In this document: in pieces, positions 42,083 through 51,182 of the stretch | How the letters are laid out: every line of letters begins with the position of its first letter | Numbering within the stretch: position 1 is the first letter of the stretch | Assembly (NCBI RefSeq): GCF_042684865.1 | Contig: NZ_JBHUML010000002.1 | Span: 1,674,001 to 1,738,000, forward strand | Length of the DNA stretch: 64,000 nucleotides | From: Salibacterium lacus | GTDB taxonomy: Bacteria > Bacillota > Bacilli > Bacillales > Marinococcaceae | Direction: 5' to 3' | Made by a program: the position numbers and the translations under genes | The notes under the pieces: model-generated | Seen by the model: the letters and a program-made list of their open reading frames with translations, nothing else | Told to the model about the DNA's origin: nothing | The model's database searches: none

Positions 42083-43783
42083 TTATCCCCCCTGCTGAAA
42101 CTGCGAAGGAATGCTCTGCAGATCGATGCTCCATACCGCAGGCAGATACAGATTTACAGCCAGCACGATAAGAATGATGGAGAGTACGTTCAGCCAGAAT
42201 CCGTTCTGCACCATCTGAATAATTTTCAGTTTCCCGGTTCCAAATATTATGGCGTTCGGCGGTGTGCCGACCGGCAGCATAAAGGCACAGTTAGCGGCCA
42301 TCGCACAGGGAACCATCAAGGCATAAGGATGGACGCTGAGGGCTGCCGCAAGCGACGCTACAACAGGCAGAATCATCGTACCCGTCGCCGTGTTGGACGT
42401 AATCTCTGTGAGGAAAAGAACAAGTGCTGTAGAAATAAGCACGATCAGGACAAAGTTCGCTCCCTGAAGCACCGTCAGCTGCTCGGCCATCCAATTGGAT
42501 AAGCCTGTATTTTCAAATCCGGAGGCAATAGCAAGACCCCCGCCGAAAAGCAGCAGAATCCCCCACGGAATATCTTTGGAATCTTTCCATTCCAGCACTT
42601 TCGTTTCCTCCGGGTGCGGTGATGGAATAGAGAACAGCAAAAGCGCTGCGGTTACCGCAATCATACCGTCACTGATACCAGGCAGATTGATGAGATCCTG
42701 CCATATAAATGATCTCGTTATCCACATAAAAGCGGCAAACAAAAATACACCAAAAACGGCTTTCTCTTCAAAACCGATGCGCCCGAGCGCTGATTTCTCC
42801 TCTTTAATGAGCTCTCTTCCACCGGGAAGCTGTTTTAGATTAATAGGATACACGATTTTCGTTAAATACAACCAGGCACTGAACAGCAGGATGATAACAA
42901 CCGGCAGGGCATAAGCCATCCAGCCCGCAAAGGAGATTTCAACCCCGTACAGCTCTTCCACCGTACCGGCGAGCAGGCTGTTCGGGGGAGTGCCGATCAA
43001 CGTGCCGAGACCGCCGATCGTGCCGGCATAACCGATTCCAAAAATAATCGCCTTTTCAAACTTTTTCAGATCATTTTCTTTCTGCTCGTCTTTCAGAGCT
43101 TCGCTCACTTGATACACGATAGCCAGTCCAATAGGTATCATCATCATGGTGGATGCTGTATTGGAGACCCACATGGATAAAAACGCTGTCGCTGACATGA
43201 ATCCCAGAATAATCCGGTTCGTGCTCGTCCCTATTAACTGTATAATATTAAGTGCTATTCGTTTATGGAGATTCCATTTCTCCATGGCAGCAGCGATAAA
43301 AAAGCCGCCGAAGAATAAGAAGATGATATCATTTCCATACGAAGACACGACCGTGTCCACATCCACCGCTCCAAAGAGAGGCAGCAGCACGATGGGCAGA
43401 AGCGACGTTGCCGGAATGGGAATGGCCTCGGTAATCCACCACGTCGCAATCCAAAGAGTCGAAGCCAGAACGATTTGAGCTTCCGGACTTAAATCAGGCG
43501 GGTGAAAAAAGAGCATGGCCATCACAAAAAGCAGCGGACCCAGGATCAGACCGACAAGCTGAGCCCTTGTATAAGCGGGTTTATGATTGTCATTGCCTGA
43601 TCCGCCATTTCCGCCGTTTGATCCTCCATTGCTTCCTATTCCTCCTGAATCAGCCGAAGCACCCCGGTCCGCTCCCTGGGATGCACCGGGTGCTTCCCGG
43701 ACTTGTGAAAAAGTCAGGAGTTTCTTCGTATTCGAGCTTGATTTCCAAAGTCCTTTCCAGATAGATGCTGTACTTTCTTTCAT
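42083..43783 (-). CDS. SLC13/DASS-family sodium-coupled di- or tricarboxylate transporter
   Basis: This 566-aa carrier has about 12-14 membrane segments. Both DASS substrate/sodium loops are present: SNTASTMMMIPIGLA near residue 210 and SNTATGTMILPVVASL near 460. GTPPNSLLAG and GTPPNAIIFG each follow one of them. It would import succinate, malate or citrate with Na+. An odd Gly/Asn/Ser-rich linker (about residues 45-70) sits before the first membrane helix. The ATG at 43783 (or TTG one codon earlier) follows AAGGAGGG. A perfect cre box lies immediately upstream and a CitAB/DcuSR-like two-component system is encoded before it. Confidence 0.92.
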   Translation of the reverse strand: MKESTASIWKGLWKSSSNTKKLLTFSQVREAPGASQGADRGASADSGGIGSNGGSNGGNGGSGNDNHKPAYTRAQLVGLILGPLLFVMAMLFFHPPDLSPEAQIVLASTLWIATWWITEAIPIPATSLLPIVLLPLFGAVDVDTVVSSYGNDIIFLFFGGFFIAAAMEKWNLHKRIALNIIQLIGTSTNRIILGFMSATAFLSMWVSNTASTMMMIPIGLAIVYQVSEALKDEQKENDLKKFEKAIIFGIGYAGTIGGLGTLIGTPPNSLLAGTVEELYGVEISFAGWMAYALPVVIILLFSAWLYLTKIVYPINLKQLPGGRELIKEEKSALGRIGFEEKAVFGVFLFAAFMWITRSFIWQDLINLPGISDGMIAVTAALLLFSIPSPHPEETKVLEWKDSKDIPWGILLLFGGGLAIASGFENTGLSNWMAEQLTVLQGANFVLIVLISTALVLFLTEITSNTATGTMILPVVASLAAALSVHPYALMVPCAMAANCAFMLPVGTPPNAIIFGTGKLKIIQMVQNGFWLNVLSIILIVLAVNLYLPAVWSIDLQSIPSQFQQGG

Positions 43784-43803
43784 CAAGGTTATTCCCTCCT
43801 TGT

Positions 43804-43817
43804 TGTAAACGCTTTCT
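43804..43817. promoter_or_regulatory. CcpA cre box upstream of the SLC13 carrier gene
   Basis: TGTAAACGCTTTCT is a full match to TGWAARCGYTWNCW and lies just upstream of the ribosome site of the carrier gene. CcpA bound there would block transcription in the presence of preferred sugars. Confidence 0.8.
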
Positions 43818-43901
43818 TCCAATCAATATACCTTTCCCCGCCTTATTTGGTCTACGTTGATTAAGTAACGAAACCTTTCCATAAATAAAAAAAGCAAAGC
43901 G

Positions 43902-43941
43902 GCGGCTGCAGATCTTCATTCAATAGAAGGTCTGCAGCCGC
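43902..43941 (-). terminator. Terminator overlapping the end of the response-regulator gene
   Basis: GCGGCTGCAGAYCTT-type arms (43902-43914 and 43929-43941) form a long stem that begins inside the last codons. It is followed on the minus strand by a run of T, separating the two-component genes from the carrier gene. Confidence 0.75.
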
Positions 43942-44627
43942 TCCTTTTTATCTGAAGGAATCCGGTATTGAAGCTGAGGACGTCCCACGGGCCTATATTT
44001 CATATCCGCTTCTATCAATCCTTTCTCCGTTAAAAAATGAAGGTATTTCCGGACGGAAACCTGCGATATACCTGCTGCTTCAGCAATGTCAGCTGCAGAA
44101 AAGGGAGATGGTACTGTGAGTACCGCCTTTGTAATGTGGGATAACGTTAAGGTTGTTAACCCTTTGGGAAGATCCATACCCTTCACAGGACTCTCTGAAT
44201 CGTGCAGAAGAAATGGATCAATATCTTTTTGGGATACCTGCTCCTCCTTCTGCATCATTTCCTGCTGGCGCCGGTACTGCTTTAACGATTCCTCGAACCT
44301 TTCGAATTCAAACGGCTTAATCAAATAATCAACCGCCCCGTACCGCAGAGCAGTCTGTACGGACGCATTATCATCGGCTGCCGTGACGACAATAACGTCC
44401 ACCGGTGTTTCGTTTTTTCTGATATCTCTCAGCATCTTCAGTCCGCTCGTGTCGTCCATGTATACATCAAGCAGAATCAGGTCCACACTGTTTTCTTCCA
44501 AAAAAGCCCAAGCCTGATCGACATTCTCCACCGCTCCGGACGTCTCAAAGCCTTCAACCCTTTCTGCATACTTACGGTTGAACTTGGCCACCATCGGATC
44601 ATCTTCCACAATTAACATGCGGATCAT
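43920..44627 (-). CDS. CitB/DcuR-type response regulator
   Basis: This 235-aa protein has a receiver domain at residues 1-120 (IEDDPMVAKFN-like start with VEDDPMV, acceptor Asp in LILLDVYMDDTSG, Lys in YLIKPFEFERF). Its C-terminal helix-turn-helix (SAADIAEAAGISQVSVRKYL) is typical of regulators for C4-dicarboxylate or citrate uptake. It overlaps the kinase gene by four bases and precedes the SLC13 carrier gene, its probable target. Confidence 0.92.
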   Translation of the reverse strand: MIRMLIVEDDPMVAKFNRKYAERVEGFETSGAVENVDQAWAFLEENSVDLILLDVYMDDTSGLKMLRDIRKNETPVDVIVVTAADDNASVQTALRYGAVDYLIKPFEFERFEESLKQYRRQQEMMQKEEQVSQKDIDPFLLHDSESPVKGMDLPKGLTTLTLSHITKAVLTVPSPFSAADIAEAAGISQVSVRKYLHFLTEKGLIEADMKYRPVGRPQLQYRIPSDKKERLQTFY

Positions 44628-46240
44628 ACGTCTTCCCCCTCGTACGGAATCGTCACTTCCACAACTGTTCCGTTATCTATTTCCGAGAACCATTCCATTT
44701 CTCCATTCAAGACCTGCAGGCTTTTTTGAATAAGATCCGTTCCGTGGCCCCTTCCCGCTTCTTTCGTGGAAAAACCAGGCTGCATCATGCTCTTTATTTC
44801 GGCAGGGGTCATGCCTTTTCCATTATCACGGACCGTGAAGTAAAAAACGCCGTCGATATGATTGATGGTGAGCTGAACCCGCCTGCTGCTCCGTCCCTCT
44901 ACAGCTTCCACTGCGTTATCAAAAAGATTACCGATGATCGTGATCAAGGCGTCCATTCGTTCCGTGTGCTGCAGGACAGGAAGCGGTGCGTTCCCGTAGA
45001 ACTCGACTTCAATACCTTCCTCTCTGGCGGAGCTTGTTTTATTCAAAAGAAATCCTGCCAGCACAGGATCTTTCACCAGCCTGGAGACTTCCCCGACTTC
45101 CTGTTGGTAGGAATCGGATATATGATGGATATAGTCATTTAATTCTGCGTACGATTCGGTATGAATCATGGCAGAGATGACGTGAAGTTTATTCATAAAT
45201 TCATGGGTCTGAGCCCTAAGTTTTTCCGCATAATGCCTGGCTCCCGTTAATTGATTGACAAGCGACGTTAATTCCGTTTTCTCCCGGAAGGTTGCGACCG
45301 CCCCTGCAATCTGACTTTCGGCGAGTACCGGCATCCGGTTCACAATAACAGCGTGTCCGCCGACCACCATTTCACGGTCATATTCCGCCTGCTGGTGTTC
45401 CAGTACTTCCTGCAGCCCCAATTCCGGCAAAAAGGAAGCAGCAGATTGATAGAAGGGGTCTCCTGTCAGTCCTGCGCGTTGAAACAACTCCTTTGCCGCG
45501 TCATTTACCATGACAATTTCTCCCTTTGTGTTAACTGCAGCAATCCCCTCCCGCACCGAGGAAAGCATCGCTTCTCTTTCTTTCAAAAGGTGGGCAATTT
45601 CACGCGGTTCCATGCCGTACATTGTTTTTTTGATCCGGCGTGCCAGCCCGAATGCTCCGGCCAGACCAATCAAAAGCCCCGCCCCTGAACCAATGTACAC
45701 CATTTTTTGACGGTCCATTATAACATGCTGAACATTATCAAGCAGGATACCAACCGACACAACCCCTATCTGCTGCCCTTCTTCATTTTCTATCGGTACG
45801 AAAGAACGCAGAGATTCTCCCAGCGTCCCTTCCGCTGTAGACGTATAAGTCTCTCCCTGGAAAGCACGGTCCTCATCATTACCGGCAAAATACTGACCGA
45901 TCCGGGCTTCTACCGGATGAGAACGGCGGATGTGATTCATGTTCATCACTACAATGTAGGCGACCCCCGTATCCTGTTGGATTTTTTCTGTGTACCGCTG
46001 GATCCGGCGGTCGTTTTCCTGATCCTGCAGCCCTTCCCGGACAACAGCAGAATAGGCGGCTGCATGAGCAATATCCATTGTTTTTTCCACCTGGGCATTT
46101 CTCGCATGGCTTGCTGCATCCCGTCCGATCAAAATGCCGGTGATGCAAAAAGCTGTGACGAGCACGAGCGATACAAGCAGCGTAATCCAGGTCTGCAGCT
46201 GCAAGGGCTTTCTGTGTTTCCATTTATGTATCATGATCAT
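44624..46240 (-). CDS. CitA/DcuS-type sensor kinase
   Basis: This 538-aa kinase has a first membrane span near residues 18-38 and an extracellular CitA-type PAS/Cache sensor to about 165 (VVMNMNHIRRSHPVEARIG, with the dicarboxylate-binding type of HP segment). A second span, a cytoplasmic PAS domain (AAVNTKGEIVMVNDAAKELF), the phospho-His segment AQTHEFMNKLHVISAMI and an ATPase domain (NLFDNAVEA, DNGKGMTP) follow. Likely senses external citrate or C4-dicarboxylates. Start options are ATG at 46240 or 46234; both follow AAAGGAT. Confidence 0.9.
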   Translation of the reverse strand: MIMIHKWKHRKPLQLQTWITLLVSLVLVTAFCITGILIGRDAASHARNAQVEKTMDIAHAAAYSAVVREGLQDQENDRRIQRYTEKIQQDTGVAYIVVMNMNHIRRSHPVEARIGQYFAGNDEDRAFQGETYTSTAEGTLGESLRSFVPIENEEGQQIGVVSVGILLDNVQHVIMDRQKMVYIGSGAGLLIGLAGAFGLARRIKKTMYGMEPREIAHLLKEREAMLSSVREGIAAVNTKGEIVMVNDAAKELFQRAGLTGDPFYQSAASFLPELGLQEVLEHQQAEYDREMVVGGHAVIVNRMPVLAESQIAGAVATFREKTELTSLVNQLTGARHYAEKLRAQTHEFMNKLHVISAMIHTESYAELNDYIHHISDSYQQEVGEVSRLVKDPVLAGFLLNKTSSAREEGIEVEFYGNAPLPVLQHTERMDALITIIGNLFDNAVEAVEGRSSRRVQLTINHIDGVFYFTVRDNGKGMTPAEIKSMMQPGFSTKEAGRGHGTDLIQKSLQVLNGEMEWFSEIDNGTVVEVTIPYEGEDV

Positions 46241-46562
46241 TCTATCCTTTTCAAGCGGAGCCGTCCGCAGCAAAAAACCTGCTGCTTCCAAGCAGTAGGT
46301 ACATTTGAGCAGATGGATGCCAACGTTTTGTTAGGTATTCCTGTGAAAAACGGGTTCATCAAAATAACGAGTAACGTGGGTACATCCTGCCTTATAACGT
46401 AAAACAATTACAACTTTTTCAGCATTTTTTACAACAATATTACATGATAGCATGAACTTGAAACATGCTGCAGCACGTCACTGACAGAACAGCTGCATGG
46501 AAAAAAGCTTTCTTTCATGGAGGTTTTTCCAGCGTATGTACCGGGATAAAGGGGGAAAGACA
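46241..46562. promoter_or_regulatory. Divergent AT-rich region between the kinase gene and a small gene
   Basis: This 322-base gap contains a CCTGCTGCTTCCAAGCAGTAGG-like imperfect stem near 46281-46303 and an AT-rich stretch (46398-46452) with several possible promoter hexamers on both strands. I could not fix individual promoters. Confidence 0.35.
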
Positions 46563-46742
46563 GTGAACGAAAATAAACCGTATGTGGAAATGTTAATGCA
46601 CTCATCCAATCCGCACACCAGTTTCTTATCTTTGTCTCAGACCATTATCGATCAGCCGGACGTCACGACATGTACTAAAAAAAATGCACTGCAGAAGGTT
46701 GTGGAAGCCTACGAGGAAGTCTGCCGGCAGCCACAAAGTTAA
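46563..46742 (+). CDS. Hypothetical 59-aa protein
   Basis: The frame starts at GTG 46563 with GGGGGAAAGACA upstream and ends at 46742. The peptide is hydrophilic with a predicted helical C-terminus (NALQKVVEAYEEVCRQPQS). There is no signal or membrane segment and I recognise no family. A perfect palindromic terminator 45 bases downstream supports transcription in this direction. Confidence 0.55.
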   Translation: MNENKPYVEMLMHSSNPHTSFLSLSQTIIDQPDVTTCTKKNALQKVVEAYEEVCRQPQS

Positions 46743-46786
46743 CCAAACAGAAACCGTACTTATTTGTCATTACTACTTGAAATAAA

Positions 46787-46824
46787 TGAAACCCACTCCC
46801 GTCCGGACGGGAGTGGGTTTCATT
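46787..46824. terminator. 38-base perfect palindrome, bidirectional terminator
   Basis: Bases 46787-46824 are an exact palindrome with no unpaired centre (arms ATGAAACCCACTCCCGTCC and inverse). It lies between the 59-aa gene and the converging dehydrogenase gene, so it can serve both. Confidence 0.75.
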
Positions 46825-46834
46825 GTATCATATC

Positions 46835-48283
46835 TTATTTTACAAGCACTGTCTTGATTGATGTGAAGAATTCTTTGGCGGCTTCTCCCTGTTCTCTGGA
46901 GTGGGAGCTGGAGTGTTTCATGCCGCCAAACGGCGCCTGCAGTTCCACGCCGGCACTTTCAGCATTGATACGTACAAGACCAGCTTCGATATCATCCATA
47001 AAGGACAGAAACTCCTGGATATTCGTCGTGAAAATGGAGGCACTCAAGCCATATTCGGTATCGTTGGCTGTTTCAATCGCTTCTTCCACCGTTTCCACTT
47101 TCATGAGGGCAAGTACCGGTCCGAAGATTTCCTCTCTGGCAATCGTCATCTCCGGTTCAACGTTGTCAAAAACAGCCGGGGTAACATAATATCCCTCTTC
47201 TTCAGGTATTGTTTCACCTCCGCAAAGCAAATCTGCCCCTTCTTCTTTTCCTTTCTCAATGTAAGAGGTGACGCTGTTAAATTGACTTTCACTGGCGCAG
47301 GGTCCCATCCAGCTGTCTTCCTTCATGCCGTCTCCTACTTTTATCTCCCTCACCTTTGCAAGCAGCTTTTCTTTAAACGTATCATATATACCGTTTTGAA
47401 TAATAACCCGGCTTGTAGCCGTGCATTTCTGGCCGGTAGATTTCAATCCTCCGCTGATCACAGCATCCACAGCCGTATCCAGGTCAGCGTCTTCTGTGAC
47501 GATGACCGGGTTTTTCCCGCCCATCTCCAGCTGGTACTTTGCTCCACGTCCAAGAGCAGCCTGCCCGATGCCGCGGCCGACCTGTTCGGAGCCGGTGAAG
47601 GTTATACCGTTCACGTCAGGGTGTTCTGAAAGTCCCCGGCCGATGACGGATCCGCTTCCTGTTACAAAGTTCAACACACCATCCGGCAGCCCGGCTTCTG
47701 CCAGACACTCTACCACTTTTGCCGCTGTCACAGCCGATTCCTGTGCCGGTTTAAAGACGACCGTGTTACCGTAAACGAGAGCCGGTGCAATTTTCCAGAC
47801 CGGGATGGCAACCGGAAAGTTCCAAGGTGTAATGACACCAACAACGCCAAGAGGGGTCCGGTTGGTGAACATCAAAGCATCCTTATCCGTCGATGGAATG
47901 ACATCTCCGGACTGCCTCATGCCTTCTCCGGCGTAATACCGTAGAATCTGGGCGCCGCGCATCGTTTCTCCTTTGGCTTCAGGATACGTTTTTCCCATCT
48001 CCCGAGTCATCGTTTCTGCGATCTCTTCAATCCGTTTCTCTAGAAGAGCCGCCGCTTTGTAGAGAATGTCACCCCGGGCCGGCTGCGCCATTTTTCTCCA
48101 GTTCCGTTTGGCCGATGCGGCAGCTTCCACCGCTTCATCAAGTGTTCTGGTGCCGGACATCGTATAATATCCGACGACTTCACGAGGATGTGCCGGGTTC
48201 ATGCTGGCCTTTGTCTCTTCGGCATTCGTTTTCCAAGCACCATTAATGTAATTACTGTACATCTGCTCTACTGTTATTGTCAT
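46835..48283 (-). CDS. 2,5-dioxovalerate (2-oxoglutarate semialdehyde) dehydrogenase-type aldehyde dehydrogenase
   Basis: This 482-aa aldehyde dehydrogenase has PWNFPVAIPVWKIAPAL near residue 150, the catalytic Glu in QLEMGGKNPVIV near 252 and the catalytic Cys in STGQKCTATSR near 287. Operon context with a 5-dehydro-4-deoxyglucarate dehydratase-type enzyme indicates oxidation of 2-oxoglutarate semialdehyde to 2-oxoglutarate with NAD(P)+, the last step of the pathway. It is the final gene of the operon, 15 bases after the enolase-superfamily gene, with AAGGAGG upstream. Confidence 0.88.
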   Translation of the reverse strand: MTITVEQMYSNYINGAWKTNAEETKASMNPAHPREVVGYYTMSGTRTLDEAVEAAASAKRNWRKMAQPARGDILYKAAALLEKRIEEIAETMTREMGKTYPEAKGETMRGAQILRYYAGEGMRQSGDVIPSTDKDALMFTNRTPLGVVGVITPWNFPVAIPVWKIAPALVYGNTVVFKPAQESAVTAAKVVECLAEAGLPDGVLNFVTGSGSVIGRGLSEHPDVNGITFTGSEQVGRGIGQAALGRGAKYQLEMGGKNPVIVTEDADLDTAVDAVISGGLKSTGQKCTATSRVIIQNGIYDTFKEKLLAKVREIKVGDGMKEDSWMGPCASESQFNSVTSYIEKGKEEGADLLCGGETIPEEEGYYVTPAVFDNVEPEMTIAREEIFGPVLALMKVETVEEAIETANDTEYGLSASIFTTNIQEFLSFMDDIEAGLVRINAESAGVELQAPFGGMKHSSSHSREQGEAAKEFFTSIKTVLVK

Positions 48284-48298
48284 AGAACATCCTCCTTA

Positions 48299-49465
48299 TC
48301 ATTTGGTACCGGCTGTGCGGTCCTGAAGCTGGTGAACCGTTACATCGTTCCAGCTTAAATCGGGAACGGAATACTGTTCCATCTTCGTTTCATCCAGTTC
48401 TATTCCAAGTCCTTCCACATTTCTGGAAGGTACGGTTAACCATCCATCCTCGTAACGGACTTTGTCTTTCACGACATCGTCTACATACAACTCAGGACCA
48501 GTCGGGTCCGAGGTATAATCAAGATTTGTCATGGTACTTCCGAGATGGGCCATGGCTGCCGTTCCGATGGAGAGCTCCTGTGTCGTGCCGAGCAGGCAGC
48601 TCTTTTTCGCTGTGTCAGCCGCTGCGACCGCCTTTTTTGCGCTCGTCAGACCACCGATGAATACCGGGGATATGTTGAAGATATCGACGGCTTCCTGCTT
48701 TATCATTTCAAACTGCTGGCGGGTGCTCCATACATGTTCGCTCACCGGATGATCCACTTTGTGGCGGAAATGCCGGAGACCGTCAAAGTCGTTTTGATAG
48801 GCTGGGCTTTCTATCAATTCGATGGGGTAGTTTGAGAGCCTTTTGACGACACGGGCCGCTTCTTTCCAGTCGAGGAGGTGGCTGAAATCAAGTGATTTAA
48901 TGGTCACCTTTGAACCGAATTCCTTATGGACCGCTGCCAGAAATGCTTCGTCTGCCTCTACATTTTTTCCGGCATAAAGACGGAACACATCAAACCCTTC
49001 GGCAAACCGCTGCCTCACCACGTCTACGTTTTCCTCCACTTCTTCCATGAAACGATGGCGGAAAATCGGGTAACAAACTTTGATTTTCTCATGGTATCTG
49101 CCGCCGAGAAGATCAGCCACCGAAACCCCCAGATATTTGCCGCATAGATCATAGAGGGCGTTATCGACGCCGTTGCGGATGAAGCTGCCTTTTTCATAGT
49201 AATACATCGCTTCAGGGAAATTATCGAGCAGTTCTTTATTAATAAGGGCCAGATCAAATGGATTCTTCCCGACGAGAATCTGTTCCAGCACCCGCTTGAG
49301 GTCTTTCACGTCCGGTGCATAGCGTGGAAGATGGGAAAAGTCCGACATTTCCCCGATTCCAGTTACGCCTTCGTCTGTGTGAAGCCGGACGATAATATGC
49401 TTATTCACAAAACCAGTGTGACGCGGTACTCCCACTACTGTCAGGGTGATATCCGTTAGTTTCAT
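48299..49465 (-). CDS. Enolase-superfamily sugar-acid dehydratase
   Basis: This 388-aa protein is of the mandelate racemase/muconate lactonizing group. Candidate metal ligands are the Asp in IKSLDFSHL near residue 196, the Glu in ELIESPAYQ near 220 and the Glu in HPVSEHVWS near 243. The GTTQELSIGTAAMAHL stretch near 295 is also family-like. In this operon it would dehydrate an aldaric or aldonic acid (glucarate, galactarate or a pentonate) to a keto-deoxy acid. It is shorter than classical GudD (about 450 aa), so the exact acid is open. Confidence 0.85.
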   Translation of the reverse strand: MKLTDITLTVVGVPRHTGFVNKHIIVRLHTDEGVTGIGEMSDFSHLPRYAPDVKDLKRVLEQILVGKNPFDLALINKELLDNFPEAMYYYEKGSFIRNGVDNALYDLCGKYLGVSVADLLGGRYHEKIKVCYPIFRHRFMEEVEENVDVVRQRFAEGFDVFRLYAGKNVEADEAFLAAVHKEFGSKVTIKSLDFSHLLDWKEAARVVKRLSNYPIELIESPAYQNDFDGLRHFRHKVDHPVSEHVWSTRQQFEMIKQEAVDIFNISPVFIGGLTSAKKAVAAADTAKKSCLLGTTQELSIGTAAMAHLGSTMTNLDYTSDPTGPELYVDDVVKDKVRYEDGWLTVPSRNVEGLGIELDETKMEQYSVPDLSWNDVTVHQLQDRTAGTK

Positions 49466-49489
49466 AGGTTCACAGCCTTTCCTGGCATT

Positions 49490-50413
49490 TTAGACGTTCA
49501 GAAATGTATCCCGGCCGAGTTTCCATGTATGGAGTAGATCCATCACTTCCTGGTTTTCTTCAGGAGACAGTGCTGAAACAGGTTCTCTCGTCGGTCCCGC
49601 TGGAAAACCGAGCATCTCAAGCGCTTCTTTGATAACTACAACATTATTTCCGGCATGATGCCTGGCACGCAGATCTTCAAACGGAACCATCTTCTCCCAT
49701 AAATCCCATACCCCCGGCCAATCTCCCTCCCGGAGTTTCTCCAGCAGATCAAAGGAAATCTCCGGATACAAATTAACAAGACCGGACGTAAACCCTTCTG
49801 CACCGGCCGCCCAGAAATACGGCGCCCATTTCTCGGCGGTACCGCAAATCCAGGTCACACCATGCTCAGCGGGAGTGTCCCGCACAATTTTCGTGAAACG
49901 AGGCAGGTCATTAATGGCATATTTCACACCAATTAACTGCGGAAGCGCGGTCAGTTTTTTCAGTACATCATCACGGAGGGCGGGATTTTTGAAATAAATC
50001 ACCGCCGGCATATCGACCTCTTCCATAATCCGGCGGAAATAAGCAGCTGTTCCCTCTTCATTCATGTAAGGATGGACCGGCATATGAATCAGTACAGCAT
50101 CCGCCCCTGCCTGTTTTGCATCGAGTCCCATTTCTACCGCCGTATCCACAGAATACCCGATTCCCGCGATAATCATCGCACGATTTCCTGCCCATTCGGT
50201 CACTTTCCGGTTCTCCTCTTTTGCCTCTTCGACTGTCAGGGAATAAAATTCACCCGTGTTGCCGGACGGAACAATAACATCCAGTTCTTTTTCCAAAAGA
50301 AATTCCACGTTCCGCCGCAGCACCTCCCAGTCGATCGTCAGATCATCACGAAACGGCGTAATGTTAATCGCTGAAATCGCTTTCAAATTTTCCGAAGCTT
50401 TCTTTATCTCCAT
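49490..50413 (-). CDS. 5-dehydro-4-deoxyglucarate dehydratase-type enzyme (DHDPS family)
   Basis: This 307-aa TIM-barrel enzyme of the DapA/NAL family begins AISAINITPFRDDLTIDWEV, with PSGNTGEFYSLT near residue 52 and VIYFKNPAL near 155. The probable Schiff-base Lys is in LIGVKYAIND near 175. Family members with this neighbourhood convert 5-dehydro-4-deoxyglucarate to 2,5-dioxovalerate plus CO2 and water. It begins one base after the GntR-type gene stop and is followed by the dehydratase and dehydrogenase genes. Confidence 0.88.
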   Translation of the reverse strand: MEIKKASENLKAISAINITPFRDDLTIDWEVLRRNVEFLLEKELDVIVPSGNTGEFYSLTVEEAKEENRKVTEWAGNRAMIIAGIGYSVDTAVEMGLDAKQAGADAVLIHMPVHPYMNEEGTAAYFRRIMEEVDMPAVIYFKNPALRDDVLKKLTALPQLIGVKYAINDLPRFTKIVRDTPAEHGVTWICGTAEKWAPYFWAAGAEGFTSGLVNLYPEISFDLLEKLREGDWPGVWDLWEKMVPFEDLRARHHAGNNVVVIKEALEMLGFPAGPTREPVSALSPEENQEVMDLLHTWKLGRDTFLNV

Positions 50414-50414
50414 A

Positions 50415-51101
50415 TTATTCTCCTTTCCTCTGATGTTTCATCACCTGATTCAGCGTACGCAGGATATGCGATTTCATTTCCTGTTCCGCCGTATCTGCGT
50501 TCCGGCTTTCCATCGCCTGAAAGATACTCCAGTGTTCCATCAGCCCTTCCTCCTGTTCTTTGTTCTGCTGCAGCGCCAGTTTTCGAAACGCTTGATCAAA
50601 GGCTGATACGGTATTCCATGTCTGCTTCAGCACCGGGCTCCGGGCATAGGTGACGACCATCTGATGAAAAGACGTATTTTCCTCCACCAGATTATCCACC
50701 CGCTGTTCCTGTTTCATGTCATCCATACGCATCAGCTGGTGTTTCAGGCTTTCCATTTCTTCATCCGTCATTTTTTCTGCAGCCAGCCGTGCACACAATC
50801 CTTCTACGGAAGCCCGGAGCATTAAAATCTCCTCAATCGACGTGTCAGCCATATCCGATACAAAGGTCCCTTTTCTCGGAACAGTGACAACCAGCCCTTC
50901 ATACTCAAGCGTCCGGAAGGCCTCTTTCACCGGAGTGGTGCTGATGTTCATCTTTTCAGAGAGCTGTCTCTCCCGGATTGGTTCCCCTGGTTTATAATAG
51001 CCCATCACAATGGCTTCCCGGATCGTATCCACAGCCAGCTGCCGGAGCGACTGAACATTCGTTGTGCGTGATGTCAAAAGCTGCTCAAGTTCTGCGTCCA
51101 T
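50415..51101 (-). CDS. GntR/FadR-family regulator of the sugar-acid operon
   Basis: This 228-aa regulator has an N-terminal winged helix (GEPIRERQLSEKMNISTTPVKEAFRTLEYEGL, in part) and a helical FCD ligand domain. It is the first gene of the operon, so it likely controls its own transcription and that of the three enzymes. The perfect palindrome CTGATATATCAG at 51122-51133, 21 bases upstream of the ATG, is its candidate operator. ATG 51101 follows AAGGTGG. The inducer is probably the sugar acid or an intermediate. Confidence 0.88.
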   Translation of the reverse strand: MDAELEQLLTSRTTNVQSLRQLAVDTIREAIVMGYYKPGEPIRERQLSEKMNISTTPVKEAFRTLEYEGLVVTVPRKGTFVSDMADTSIEEILMLRASVEGLCARLAAEKMTDEEMESLKHQLMRMDDMKQEQRVDNLVEENTSFHQMVVTYARSPVLKQTWNTVSAFDQAFRKLALQQNKEQEEGLMEHWSIFQAMESRNADTAEQEMKSHILRTLNQVMKHQRKGE

Positions 51102-51121
51102 TTCTACCACCTTAATTGATA

Positions 51122-51133
51122 TCTGATATATCA
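51122..51133. promoter_or_regulatory. Palindromic candidate GntR operator
   Basis: CTGATATATCAG is a perfect 12-base palindrome immediately before the ribosome site of the GntR-type gene, with a related TGATATC beside it. It suits a dimeric FadR-type repressor. Confidence 0.55.
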
Positions 51134-51182
51134 GTTAAATCTATATTAAAACCTTTTAAAGAGGATGTCAATATTTTATGTG

